From: Acorus gramineus
Lineage: Eukaryota; Streptophyta; Magnoliopsida; Acorales; Acoraceae
Length of the DNA stretch: 64,000 nt
Direction of reading: 5' to 3'
Assembly (NCBI GenBank): GCA_030737835.1
Contig: CM060848.1
Span: forward strand, 17,647,309 to 17,711,308
Part shown: positions 1-10,315 of the stretch, in pieces
Layout of the letters: each line of letters starts with the position of its first letter
Position numbering within the stretch: the first letter of the stretch is position 1
Program-made: the position numbers and the translations under genes
Notes under the pieces: model-generated
What the model was told of the DNA's origin: nothing
The model's database searches: none
The model's input: the letters and a program-made list of their open reading frames with translations, nothing else

Positions 1-96
1 TTTAAAAAAAAACGGTCGACCAAACAATTTGGGCCCATTGAACAGTGCATTTCAAATGGGATCGGGGGTTCTGGTGGTTCTTCTTCTTCTTCTTCG

Positions 97-300
97 GTGA
101 TGTCAGATGCGCACGAAGTAGGTGGCGGCAGTGAAGAAGAGGAAGATGAAGATGATGTTCGTCAGCCACATCGGGAGGGGGGGAGCGTCGGACGCTCGAG
201 TGGGGGCGAGTTTAGGCGGTGGAGATGGCGTGGAGGGTGGGTTGTGAGGGGTGGTTTGGTTACTTTCATAAACTCAAAAAAGTATTATTTAGTGGTTTGA
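97..300 (+). other. Conserved GA-rich upstream tract with short open frames (four copies)
   Basis: This 200-base tract recurs at 2054-2314, 4060-4326 and 6078-6338. On the plus strand it reads as an acidic, low-complexity frame (EEEEDEDD, then Arg/Gly-rich). On the minus strand (ATG at 171 in unit 1) it reads as a hydrophobic peptide MWLTNIIFIFLFF. The four copies vary only as much as the flanking non-coding sequence, so there is no sign of coding constraint. Most likely it is a non-coding part of the repeat unit or a small captured fragment. Confidence 0.3.
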
Positions 301-579
301 TGTGGGGGTGGGATGAATTCATGGGGTAGGATTAAAACCCCCATTTTATAATGGATGTTAAGTGGTTGGACTTTTTTTAATTGGGGGGGGGGGGGGGGGG
401 GGGTTGTGGGTTTGGGCGGTTTTAATTACAAAAAATGGTATCTAACATATAGGGTTTGACGAACCCATGTAAAAAAGGGTTGATTCCTCTCCATTCCTAA
501 ACACATTTTTGGGCAACTTATTGTTTTTACTTTAATCTAAAAAGAGTAAAACCTTACGCGTAATCTCCAACCCCTTGCA

Positions 580-587
580 TATAAATA
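580..587 (+). promoter_or_regulatory. TATA box of peroxidase copy 1 (also 2582-2589, 4612-4619 mutated, 6617-6624)
   Basis: TATAAATA lies about 110 bases before the peroxidase ATG and recurs at the same place in units 2 and 4. In unit 3 the motif reads TAAAAATA, so that copy may also have lost its core promoter. The role is assigned from position and consensus only. Confidence 0.5.
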
Positions 588-691
588 CATGCATCCACTA
601 AACATAAATCTCCCTCTTTCCCTCTCTTAAACATTTGAAACTAAACATAAATCTCCTTCTTTTCCTCTGTAAACACTTAAACCCTCGTCGA

Positions 692-1766
692 ATGATGATG
701 AGTTGGAGAATATGTTTGTTGATCACTACACTGGTGACGGTCGTCATCTCGTCAGCTTCGTCACTACGCACCGATTTTTACAACATGAGCTGTCCGTCGG
801 CAGAGTCCATAGTCAAGACCACCGTTGACGAAGCACTCTCCAGGAATCCAGGTCTAGGATCCGGCCTTATAAGATTGCACTTCCACGACTGCTTCGTTAG
901 GGTGAGATCTGTTAAGACTCCATGGTTTTTGTGTCTGTTTGTTTGAAATTAAATCATGGTTTTCTTTTGTTTGAATCGATGGTAGACTCTGTTTATTTTT
1001 CTTTCTTTTTTCTTTTTAATCAGGGATGTGATGGGTCCGTCCTGATCGATTCAACCGCCCGGAACAAAGCTGAGAAAGAAAGCCCGGCAAATAAACCAAG
1101 CCTCTGGGGATTTGAGGTCATTGACCTTGCGAAAGCAAGGATTGGAAAGGTCTGTCCGAGAACTGTTTCTTGTGCTAATATCTTTACATTTGCTGCCCGC
1201 GACAGCGTAACGAGACTGGGAGGATTTCACTACGTCGTTCCAGCGGGCAGGAGAGATGGGACTGTCTCGTCTATGCTTGAGGTATTGCAGAACCTCCCCA
1301 ATCCCTTCTCAAACGTCCAAAACTTGAAAAACCGATTTGGAGTAAAGGGTCTCTCCATGGACGAGATGGTAACTCTATCTGGGGCCCATTCGATTGGAGT
1401 CTCCCACTACACTTTGTCCACCCGCCGCCTCTACCCCCGCCAGGACACGTCCATCGACCCCGTCTTCGCGGCGCAGTTGAAGGCAACAAAATGGGTCGAA
1501 CTCAACAACCGTCCAACTTGAGGTTGTCAGCCCTAACCGGCTTGACAACAGCTACTACAAGAACCTGCAGATCCGACGGGGGCTTGTTCTTCTCGGATCA
1601 AATTCTATGGCATGACCCGGCCACTAAGAATACGGTGGGTGCTTTCGCCAATGACTCCAGGATCTGGGCGGCGAAGTTCGCCGCCGCAATGATCCACATG
1701 GGCGCCATCGAAGTGAAGATAGGGGAGGAAAGGGAAATAAGGAATAATTGTCGGGTGGTCAATTAG
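692..1766 (+). pseudogene. Class III peroxidase copy 1, broken by two frameshifts
   Basis: Secretory plant peroxidase that would use H2O2 to oxidise phenolics in the cell wall. The first of three in-frame ATGs at 692 opens a signal peptide (MMMSWRICLLITTLV...). Exon 1 (692-901) ends in the distal-histidine motif HFHDCFVR. The intron is 902-1023 (AGG/GTGAG...CAG/GG), and exon 2 starts GCDGSVLID at 1024. The proximal-histidine motif LSGAHSIGVSHY is present. Compared with copies 2 and 3, an 8-base deletion near 1485 removes the SCPQN cysteine and shifts frame to a stop at 1519-1521. A second lesion, an extra G in the five-G run at 1578-1582, is shared by copies 1-3 and separates RRG from the FFSDQILWHD frame, which otherwise continues to NNCRVVN and the stop at 1766. 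The family cysteine expected just after the proximal histidine is Tyr here. It is almost certainly non-functional. Confidence 0.9.
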
Positions 1767-2693
1767 GGAAACTGTTTTATTTTTCTGATGTACTCCAGAA
1801 GTTTCTGTTTATGCTTTATGTACTCTAGAGTTGATTGGAGATAACTATTTTATGTTTTATGTACTCCAGTTGATTGGAGATAAATAAAACAGGGTTCACT
1901 ACAGTTTTAAAACACAGTGCAACATAAAAACGGAGTCCACCAGAGTTTTATAGATTCATCAGAGTGTGAACCGTTCACCAGAGAGTGTGAACCGCGGGTG
2001 CTTTAATTTTTTTTAAAAAAGCGGTCGACCAAACACTTTGGGCCCATTGAACAGTGCATTTCAAAGGGGATCTAGGGATCGGGGGTTCTGGTGGTTCTTC
2101 TTCTTCTTCGGTGATGCCAGACGCGCACGAAGTAGGTGGCGGCAGTGAAGAAGAGGAAGATGAAGATGATGTTCGTCAGCCACATCGGGAGGGGGGGAGC
2201 GTCGGACGCTCGAGTGGGGGCGAGTTTAGGCGGTGGAGATGGCGTGGAGGGTGGGTTGTGAGGGGTGGTTTGGTTACTTTCATAAACTCAAAAAAGTATT
2301 ATTTAGTGGTTTGATGTGGGGGTGGGATGAATTCATGGGGTAGGATTAAAACCCCCATTTTATAATGGATGGTAGGTGGTTGGATTTTTTTTTATAGGGG
2401 GAGGGGGGGGTTTGGGCGGTTTTAATTACAAAAAATGGTATATCTAACATATAGGGTTTGACGAACCCATGTAAAAAATGGTTGATTCCTCTCCATTTCT
2501 AAACACATTTTTGGGCAACTTATTGTTTTTACTTTAATCTAAAAAGAGTAAAACCTTACGCGTAATCTCCAACCCCTTGCATATAAATACATGCATCCAC
2601 TAAACATAAATCTCCCTCTTTCCCTCTCTTAAACATTTGAAACTAAACATAAATCTCCTTCTTTCCCTCTGTAAACACTTAAAACCTTGTCGA

Positions 2694-3777
2694 ATGATGA
2701 TGAGTTGGAGAATATGTTTGTTGATCAGTACACTGGTGACGGTCGTCATCTCGTCAGCTTCGTCACTGCGCACCGATTTTTACAACATGAGCTGTCCGTC
2801 GGCAGAGTCCATAGTCAAGACCACTGTTGACGAAGCACTCTCCAGGAATCCGGGTCAAGGATCCAGCCTTATAAGATTGCACTTCCACGACTGCTTCGTT
2901 AGGGTGAGATCTGTTAAGACTCCATGGTTTTTGTGTCTGTTTGTTTGAAATTAAATCATGGTTTTCTTTTGTTTGAATCGATGGTAGACTCTGTTTATTT
3001 TTCTTTCTTTTTTTTCTTTTTAATCAGGGATGTGATGGGTCCGTCCTGATCGATTCAACCGCCCGGAACAAAGCCGAGAAAGAAAGCCCGACAAATAAAC
3101 CAAGCCTCCGGGGATTTGAGGTCATTGACCTTGCGAAAGCAAGGATTGAAAAGGCATGTCGAGAACTGTTTCTTGTGCCGATATCTTTACATTTGCTGCC
3201 CGCGACAGCGTAACGAGGCTGGGAGGATTTCACTACGCCGTTCCAGCGGGCAGGAGAGATGGGACTGTCTCGTCTATGCTTGAGGTATTGCAGAACCTCC
3301 CCAATCCCTTCTCAAACGTCCAAAACTTGAAAAACCGATTTGGAGTAAAGGGTCTCTCCATGGACGAGATGGTAACTCTATCTGGGGCCCATTCGATTGG
3401 AGTCTCCCACTACACTTCGTCCACCCGCCGTCTCTACCCCTGCCAGGACACGTCCATCGACCCCGTCTTCGCGGCGCAGTTGAAGGCAAGCTGCCCCCAA
3501 AATGGGTCGAACTCAACAACCGTCCAACTTGAGGTTGTCAGCCCTAACCGGCTTGACAACAGCTACTACAAGAACCTGCAGATCCGACGGGGGCTTGTTC
3601 TTCTCGGATCAAATTCTATGGCATGACCCGGCCACTAAGAATACGGTGGGCGCTTTCGCCAATGACTCCAGAATCTGGGCGGCGAAGTTCACCGCCGCAA
3701 TGATCCACATGGGCGCCATCGAAGTGAAGATAGGGGAGGAAAGGGAAATAAGGAATAATTGTCGGGTGGTCAATTAG
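2694..3777 (+). pseudogene. Class III peroxidase copy 2, broken by two frameshifts
   Basis: Same two-exon layout as copy 1: exon 1 2694-2903 (signal peptide, HFHDCFVR), intron 2904-3027, exon 2 from 3028 (GCDGSVLID). Where copies 1 and 3 read KVCPRT or KACPRT, this copy lacks one C at about 3160, so the frame is lost before the [13 protein letters not shown] segment. It also carries the shared extra G at 3589-3593, ahead of the SDQILWHD C-terminal segment. The promoter TATAAATA at 2582-2589 is intact. The 3' part still encodes the NNCRVVN end at 3777. Only the lesions separate it from a full-length ~320-residue peroxidase. Confidence 0.9.
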
Positions 3778-4713
3778 GGAAACTGTTTTATTTTTCTGAT
3801 GTACTCCAGAAGTCTCTGTTTATGTTTTATGTACTCTAGAGTTGATTGGAGATAACTATTTTATGTTTTATATACTCCAGTTGATTGGAGATAAATAAAA
3901 CAGGGTTCACTACAGTTTTAAAACACAGTGCAACATAAAAACGGAGTCCACCAGAGTTTTATAGATTCATCAGAGTGTGAACCGTTCACCAGAGAGTGTG
4001 AACCGTTGGTGCTTTAATTTTAAAAAAAAAAAAACGGTCGTTCAAACACTTAGGGCCCATTGAACAGTACATTTCAAAGGGTTCTAGTGATTGGGGGTTC
4101 TGGTGGCTCTTCTTCTTCTTCGGTGATGCCAGACACGCACGAAGTAGGTGGCGGCAGTGAAGAAGAGGAAGATGAAGATGATGTTCGTCAGCCACATCGG
4201 GAGGGGGGGAGCGTCGGACGCTCGAGTGGGGGCGAGTTTAGGCGGTGGAGATGGCGTGGAGGGTGGGTTGTGAGGGGTGGTTTGGTTACTTTCATAAACT
4301 CAAAAAAGTATTATTTAGTGGTTTGATGTGGGGGTGGGATGAATTCATGGGGTAGGATTAAAACCCCCATTTTATAATGGATGGTAAGTGGTTGGACTTT
4401 TTTTAATTGTGTGGTGGCCGGGGTTGTGGGTTTGGGCGGTTTTAATTACAAAAAATGGTATATCTAACATATAGGGTTTGACGAACCCATGTAAAAAAGG
4501 GTTGATTCCTCTCCATTCCTAAACACATTTTTGGGCAACTTATTGTTTTTACTTTAATCTAAAAAGAGAAAAACCTTACGCGTAATCTCCAACCCCTTGC
4601 ATAAAAATACATGCATCCACTAAACATAAATCTCCCTCTTTCCCTCTCTTAAACATTTGAAACTAAACATAAATCTCCTTCTTTTCCTCTGTAAACACTT
4701 AAACCCTCGTCGA

Positions 4714-5788
4714 ATGATGATGAGTTGGAGAATATGTTTGTTGATCACTACACTGGTGACGGTCGTCATCTCGTCAGCTTCGTCACTACGCACCGATTTT
4801 TACAACATGAGCTGTCCGTCGGCAGAGTCCATAGTCAAGACCACCGTTGACGAAGCACTCTCCAGGAATCGGGTCAATCCGGCCTTATAAGATTGCACTT
4901 CCACGACTGCTTCGTTAGGGTGAGATCTGTTAAGACTCCATGGTTTTTGTGTCTGTTTGTTTGAAATTAAATCATGGTTTTCTTTTGTTTGAATCGATGG
5001 TAGACTCTGTTTATTTTTCTTTTTTCTTTTTAATCAGGGATGTGATGGGTCCGTCCTGATCGATTCAACCGCCTAGAATAAAGCCGAGAAAGAAAGCCCG
5101 ACAAATAAACCAAGCCTCCGGGGATTTGAGGTCATTGACCTTGCGAAAGCAAGGATTGAAAAGGCCTGTCCGAGAACTGTTTCTTGTGCCGATATCTTTA
5201 CATTTGCTGCCCGCGACAGCGTAACGAGGCTGGGAGGATTTCACTACGCCGTTCCAGCGGGCAGGAGAGATGGGACTGTCTCGTCTATGCTTGAGGTATT
5301 GCATAACCTCCCCGATCCCTTCTCAAACGTCCAAAACTTGAAAAACCGATTTGGAGTAAAGGGTCTCTCCATGGACGAGATGGTAACTCTATCTGGGGCC
5401 CATTCGATTGGAGTCTCCCACTACACTTCGTCCACCCGCCGCCTCTACCCCCGCCAGGACACGTCCATCGACCCCGTCTTCGCGGCGCAGTTGACGGCAA
5501 GCTGCCCCCAAAATGGGTCGAACTCAACAACCGTCCAACTTGATGTTGTCAGCCCTAACCGGCTTGACAGCAGCTACTACAAGAACCTGCAGATCCGACG
5601 GGGGCTTGTTCTTCTCGGATCAAATTCTATGGCATGACCCGGCCACTAAGAATACGGTGGGTGCTTTCGCCAATGACTCCAGGATCTGGGCGGTGAAGTT
5701 CGCCGCCGCAATGATCCACATGGGCGCCATCGAAGTGAAGATAGGGGAGGAAGGGGAAATAAGGAATAATTGTCGGGTGGTCAATTAG
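4714..5788 (+). pseudogene. Class III peroxidase copy 3, frameshift plus nonsense codon
   Basis: Exon 1 4714-4919, intron 4920-5037, exon 2 from 5038. A 4-base loss around 4870-4880, relative to copies 1 and 2, shifts frame before HFHDCF. In exon 2 the codon that is CGG in the other copies (Ala-Arg-Asn) is TAG at about 5073-5075. The shared extra G is at 5600-5604. The TATA box is altered (TAAAAATA at 4612). The SCPQNGSNSTT segment that copy 1 has lost is kept here. This copy has the most lesions of the three full-length copies. Confidence 0.9.
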
Positions 5789-6684
5789 GGAAACTGTTTT
5801 ATTTTTCTGATTTACTCCAGAAGCCTCTGTTTATGTTTTATGTACTCTAGAGTTGATTGGAGATAACTATTTTATGTTTTATGTACTCCAGTTGATTGGA
5901 GATAAATAAAACAGGGTTCACTACAGTTTTAAAACACAGCGCAACATAAAAACGGAGTCCACCAGAGTTTTATAGATTCATCAGAGTGTGAACCGTTCAC
6001 CAGAGAGTGTGAACCGTTGGTGCTTTAATTTATTTAAAAAAAAAACGGTCAACCAAACACTTTGGGCCCATTAAACAGTGCATTTCAAAGGGGATCTAGG
6101 GATCGGGGGTTCTGGTGGTTCTTCTTCTTCTTCGGTGATGCCAGACGCGCACGAAGTAGGTGGTGGTAGTGAAGAAGAGGAAGATAAAGATGATGTTCGT
6201 CAGCCACATGGGGAGGGGGGGAGCGTCGGACGCTCGAGTGGGGGCGAGTTTAGGCGGTGGAGATGGCGTGGAGGGTGGGTTGTGAGGGGTGGTTTGGTTA
6301 CTTTCATAAACTCAAAAAAGTATTATTTAGTGGTTTGATGTGGGGGTGGGATGAATTCATGGGGTGGGATTAAAACCCCCCATTTTATAATGGATGGTAG
6401 GTGGTTGGATTTTTTTTAATGGGGGGGGGGGGGGGGGGTTGTGGGTTTGGGCGGTTTTAATTACAAAAAATGGTATATCTAACATATAGGGTTTGACGAA
6501 CCCATGTAAAAAATGGTTGATTCCTCTCCATTCCTAAACACATTTTTGGGCAACTTATTGTTTTTACTTTAATCTAAAAAGAGTAAAACCTTACGGGTAA
6601 TCTCCAACCCCTGGCATATAAATACATGCATCCACTAAACATAAATCTCCTTCTTTCCATGTCTTAAACATTTGAAACTAAACG

Positions 6685-7580
6685 TAAATCTCCTTATTTC
6701 CCTTTGTAAACTCTTAAAACCTCGTCGAATGATGATGAGTTGAAGAATATGTTTGTTGATCACTACACTGGTGACGGTCGTCATCTCGTCAGCTTCGTTA
6801 CTGCGCACCGATTTTTACAACATGAGCTGTCCGTCGGCAGAATCCATAGTCAAGAGATATATACCTTGATAAATTTTTTTATATTTTCTATAAATATATA
6901 CATGTAATTTATTAGAGTATATGTTTCATTTTTTTTATAAAAACATGTATATTATTAAATAAAATACATTATTTTAAAAAAATTCAAAAAACGTGCACGT
7001 GACATAATAATAAAAAAAACCTCAATACAGACATGGTCTGAGCCCAAACCTATTGGCCCTATGGGCAGGCCCTGGTATGGGCTCAGCCACATGTAAACAC
7101 AGAGATGACCCAACTTGGTTAAAAAAAGGCCCACTTGTAATCCAAACACGAGTGTTTTGCAAACTCATTTATGATTATCAAGTCATTAACACAATATATA
7201 AAATCACATGATGTAATATATCCATTATAAAAATAAAAACATATATTTGTTGTTTTACTTTATTTCTCTTAAAAATATTATATTTCATTAGTCAATCGTG
7301 CGTTGTGGTAAACAGGTTTACACAAAGGACATAAAGGACGAAGCACAACATTTTCCTTCAAATTATTAGACCAGGGAAAGTGTAAATAGGGAAATTGTCA
7401 GGGAAGGTAATTCCTGCAATCCCTTTTCTAGACTTTAAACATATTTTAAAATTTTTTAAAAGGCATATAATTATCAAATGAAATACATATTTTTATAATA
7501 TATATTTAAATGAATTAGATATAGATTTCATTTTCTTTTCTTAACCAAGTAGGTTATGAAAATAGGGTTGCGATAAAAAA
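6685..7580. repeat. ~895-bp block duplicated at 30596-31490
   Basis: The block carries the last ~170 bases of the broken peroxidase unit plus ~725 bases of AT-rich unrelated sequence. The two copies are nearly identical, including the GC-rich stretch with the pseudo-palindromic 'atgggctcagcc' and 'ggctgagccc'-like words near 7020-7090. Homology ends at the A-run at 7580/31490. An open frame on the minus strand (6955-7149) is preserved only because the block is a recent copy. Confidence 0.9.
6729..6855 (+). pseudogene. Class III peroxidase copy 4, exon-1 fragment with early stop
   Basis: Only the signal peptide and the first mature residues (RTDFYNMSCPSAESIVK) remain. Homology ends abruptly at 6855, inside exon 1. 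The fifth codon is TGA where the other copies have TGG, so translation would stop after MMMS. The promoter TATAAATA (6617-6624) is present. The same truncated fragment with the same TGA and the same downstream sequence recurs at about 30596-31490. Confidence 0.9.
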
Positions 7581-7948
7581 GTTTGAGGTCCAGAAGCCTT
7601 AGCTCACCATGGCCGAAAGATGCAATGTAGTAGATACACAGATTTTTTTTATCGACAGAAATATTTGTCGTTTTACTTAGTCCCAGGTTTATACTGTACA
7701 ATTTTGGTTATAAAAGACATTTGCTCTGGTTAAAGTCTTTTCACAAAAAAAAAATGTGTCCTGATAAGAGGGGGGGGGGGGGGGGGGGGGTTGTGTGTGT
7801 TGGGTTTGAATATAATATATTATCCAACTCACTCTCTCTCTCTCTCTCTCTCTCAGACACACACACAATTACATATATTGATATATTAATATTTAACAAC
7901 ATCTAATATGTTGAATTCAAATCCCAAAATCCCCCATTTGAAACTCTT
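7581..7948. other. Non-coding spacer with poly-G and (CT)n tracts
   Basis: Holds a ~20-base G run (around 7771-7790) and a (CT)n microsatellite around 7831-7855 followed by a short (AC)n. Similar poly-G runs occur near 385-403 and 6421-6438 in the peroxidase units. No gene seen. Confidence 0.6.
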
Positions 7949-8385
7949 AACCTCCGTTTTAAACGGGAATAAAATTTATTTTTGTGTATATATTTATCCA
8001 AACATAAGTGAGTATATATAAGGATAAAATAATTTTGTGTTTGGTTGTGTTTTAAATTATTCTCGTTGATAAACGTAATAATAAATATTTTGTTGTTTGG
8101 GTAAAATGTGAACAAAATATGATAAAGATTTATAAAAGGTGAAAAAATAATAATAGTTGATTTAACATGTGATTTATAAGAAGTGATGACAGTTGATTTG
8201 ACAGTGAACCCATATATTCTTTGAGTGCAATAACATATGATAACTTTAATTCCAGGGATTAATTGAAATCCAAATACCATTTTATATCAGTTTATTCTGA
8301 CATACTTTTTCAGGGGTTATCCAAAGTTTTCAAACACCTTTTATCTCTTATCCGAGTTTATTCCCAAAACAAAGAGGGGTTAAAC
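7949..8385 (+). mobile_element. MITE-like element, family copy 1
   Basis: About 430 bases, AT-rich and non-coding. Related copies lie at ~17145-17572 (plus), ~50290-50685 (minus) and, more diverged, ~59120-59410. Imperfect terminal inverted repeats: left end CCTCCGTTTTAAACGGGAATAAA, split here as CCTCCGTTTT plus AAACGGGAATAAA, against the right end reading inward CCCCTCTTTGTTTTGGGAATA. The flanks show TTAA/TTA on both sides. Superfamily not certain (Tourist-like is possible). Confidence 0.6.
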
Positions 8386-8437
8386 CATCAACCATTTGAG
8401 TTTCATTGTTTCATGCAAGCAAATGATTGCAATTTTA

Positions 8438-8626
8438 ATAAAATATGGATGAATTTTTATTTTTTTATTTTTGATAACAAGACTATCCAAAGCAGATTTT
8501 AACCGGGGTGAAAGCCCACCACACCAACCTGCTTATAGTAGGGGCTTGATTCTGCGTTTCCGTGAAAGGGAAGGATGTCCTTTACCAACAGAGAAAGGCC
8601 TTAGGGATGATAAAATGTGGATGAAT
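8438..8626 (-). mobile_element. SINE-like insertion (8455-8609) with 17-bp target-site duplication
   Basis: Read on the minus strand, a ~155-base element starts CATCCCTAAGGCC and carries an RNA polymerase III A-box-like stretch (CTGTTGGTAAAGGACATC) and, about 30 bases later, a B-box-like stretch (AGAATCAAGCCCC). It ends in an A-rich tail. It is flanked by ATAAAATATGGATGAAT (8438-8454) and ATAAAATGTGGATGAAT (8610-8626), identical but for one base. Box spacing, A-rich 3' end and duplicated target together indicate a tRNA-derived SINE. Confidence 0.7.
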
Positions 8627-8870
8627 CTGATTGTTTGAAAAGGACATTTTCATAGTAACAAAAATTTATTACTCAATTTGTTGTGTGCAAAAATTTCTTC
8701 ATTTCTCCACATAAAGTCTATCAGAATGATTTTTGAAAAAGAAAAATTATCAGGGTTATCAAATTGAAAGTATTCGAAACTCATAGGAAAAATTAAGACC
8801 ACTTCAAATATGGGAATGGGTACACCTCCCCTTTTAGGGTGAATATTCCGGGTCAATCCTTGCTTCAAGC

Positions 8871-9440
8871 AAGGTGAAAGAAAAAGAGGGGCTGCCTTTG
8901 TTCTTCTTCAGGCCAACCCCTTTCGCATCCAGGGTGCCGGATTCAAATCATGGCTGCGGGCGTCACCTTTGAAGATGGAAGCTGAGGCGATCTGCATGGG
9001 AATGGCATACGCCGCACGGCAAGGAATCCAGGGAGTTGATGTTTGTTCCGACTCACAGGTCCTCATCCAGACTCCACAGGGTCGGGGAATCGGACCACCG
9101 CATATTCAGGACTGTATGCTTCAGATTCAGGGACTGCGGAAGGTCCTTCATCCGGTCTGGTTTGTGAAAGTCCCTCACAAACAGTTTACCGGGGCCAAGG
9201 TGTTGGCGAAAATAGTTCGCGACTGTGGGACTCAAAGGTATTCCTATCTTCTCTAATATCCGGTTGTATGTCACTATCAGGTTGTATGTCGCTCTTTGTG
9301 ACCTTTTGTTGCTGCTCTTCAAAACTGCTGCCAGTATGTACAGAATGAGCAGCAGTTTTTGTATATGAACTCTAGTAACTGAAGCCTCAATCGGGATTTT
9401 TTCTACCCAAAAAAAAAAAAAAAAAGGTGAAAGAAAAAGA
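8871..9440 (+). mobile_element. 5'-truncated LINE insertion with RNase H relic and 17-bp target-site duplication
   Basis: The insert (8888-9423) is flanked by perfect copies of AAGGTGAAAGAAAAAGA at 8871-8887 and 9424-9440 and ends in poly(A) (9409-9423), the signature of target-primed reverse transcription. Its first base opens a reading frame (8888-9256) matching the RNase H-like domain of plant non-LTR elements: KMEAEAI supplies the Glu, CSDSQVLIQ the second Asp. The usual AD.LA near the end reads AKVLAK, so the last catalytic Asp is gone, and the first Asp lay in the missing 5' part. The element is dead. About 150 bases of 3'-UTR follow the stop. Confidence 0.9.
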
Positions 9441-10315
9441 CAGTACAACCCAATTGGGTTGGTTTCAGTGGGCCTGACCCATAATTTGTTTTAGAGGTCC
9501 ATGTTAGATCTAAGTACATGTTGGGACTGTTGCCTTTTTCTGAACTTCTAACCCCCATGGCACCATTCCCATACACCTGATTTCTCTCCTCTCTCCCCAC
9601 CTTCCACTACAACCACCACAATCCCCCCCCCCCCTCCCTCTCCTCCTCCCCTCCACGACCTCCCCCACCTCCTTTGCCCACCGCCCCAACCCCTCGCTTT
9701 CCCCTCCTCGACATCCTCCACCCACCACTCTTGCCCACTTGCCCTCCCCTCCCCAGCCCTCTCCCACTCGCGGTTCAACCTCCACCGACTCCCTCTCACT
9801 GTTCCACCCCCCCCCCCCAACCACAATGTCATCCCTAATCCTCATGTTCTTCTCACCATGGTCATGCTCTACTCCACTATCCTCGTCACCACACTCACCC
9901 TGCCTTCAGAGAAGAGTCCAAGGAATTTCATTTTGTTTTGGGTGGGGCGGGAGGATAATCTTTTTTCAAAAAAATTGGCTGGTGGGGATAAAGGCACCCT
10001 TCAAATATACACCAAACCTCACCATGACAGAACCCCTTTTCACCTTTCCGCCCATCAACAAAACAGGAAAAAAAAATGAATATGCTCATGTATTCATAAG
10101 GAAAAAGGATCTCTATTCAGATCTCAGAAGTGGAGTGAAATGTCTTTTTTCCCCAATTAGAATAATAGGAGGATCCCAGAATCACTGGCATGCTTTTCAC
10201 ACTACGTTAAGCAAAATATCGTGTCTTTAATGACAAGGAACTGAAATGTAATAAAAGGGAAAACTTATAGGTACTAAAATAATACCAGATTCTCATACAT
10301 GGTGGCTCACCAGAC
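9441..10315. other. Spacer and 3' flank of the FAM32A-like gene, with C-rich tract
   Basis: A pyrimidine/C-rich stretch (about 9550-9905) of CCCACC/CCTCC words opens long frames on both strands, but they are low-complexity and unsupported. The rest is AT-rich and includes the likely 3'-UTR of the minus-strand gene that ends at 10316. Confidence 0.5.

Larger units (their letters stand above)
1..6855 (+). repeat. Tandem array of ~2.0-kb units, each with a peroxidase copy
   Basis: Four direct repeats begin near positions 1, 2010, 4023 and 6034, with spacings of 2009, 2013 and 2011 bases measured at the shared 'cggtcg' landmark. Each unit holds an acidic/GA-rich upstream tract, a TATA-containing promoter, peroxidase exon 1, a short intron, exon 2 and an identical-style 3' tail. 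Unit 4 stops inside exon 1 at 6855. Unit 1 begins at the window edge, so more units may lie to the left. The units differ only by scattered substitutions and small indels, which indicates recent amplification or gene conversion. Confidence 0.95.

Noticed and set aside
6955-7149. 64-codon frame repeated at 30865-31059
   Set aside because: Conserved only because the whole ~895-bp block is a recent duplicate.
9510-9905. Long frames on both strands in the C-rich tract
   Set aside because: Low-complexity CCCACC/GGTGGG repeats; no domain, no splice support.
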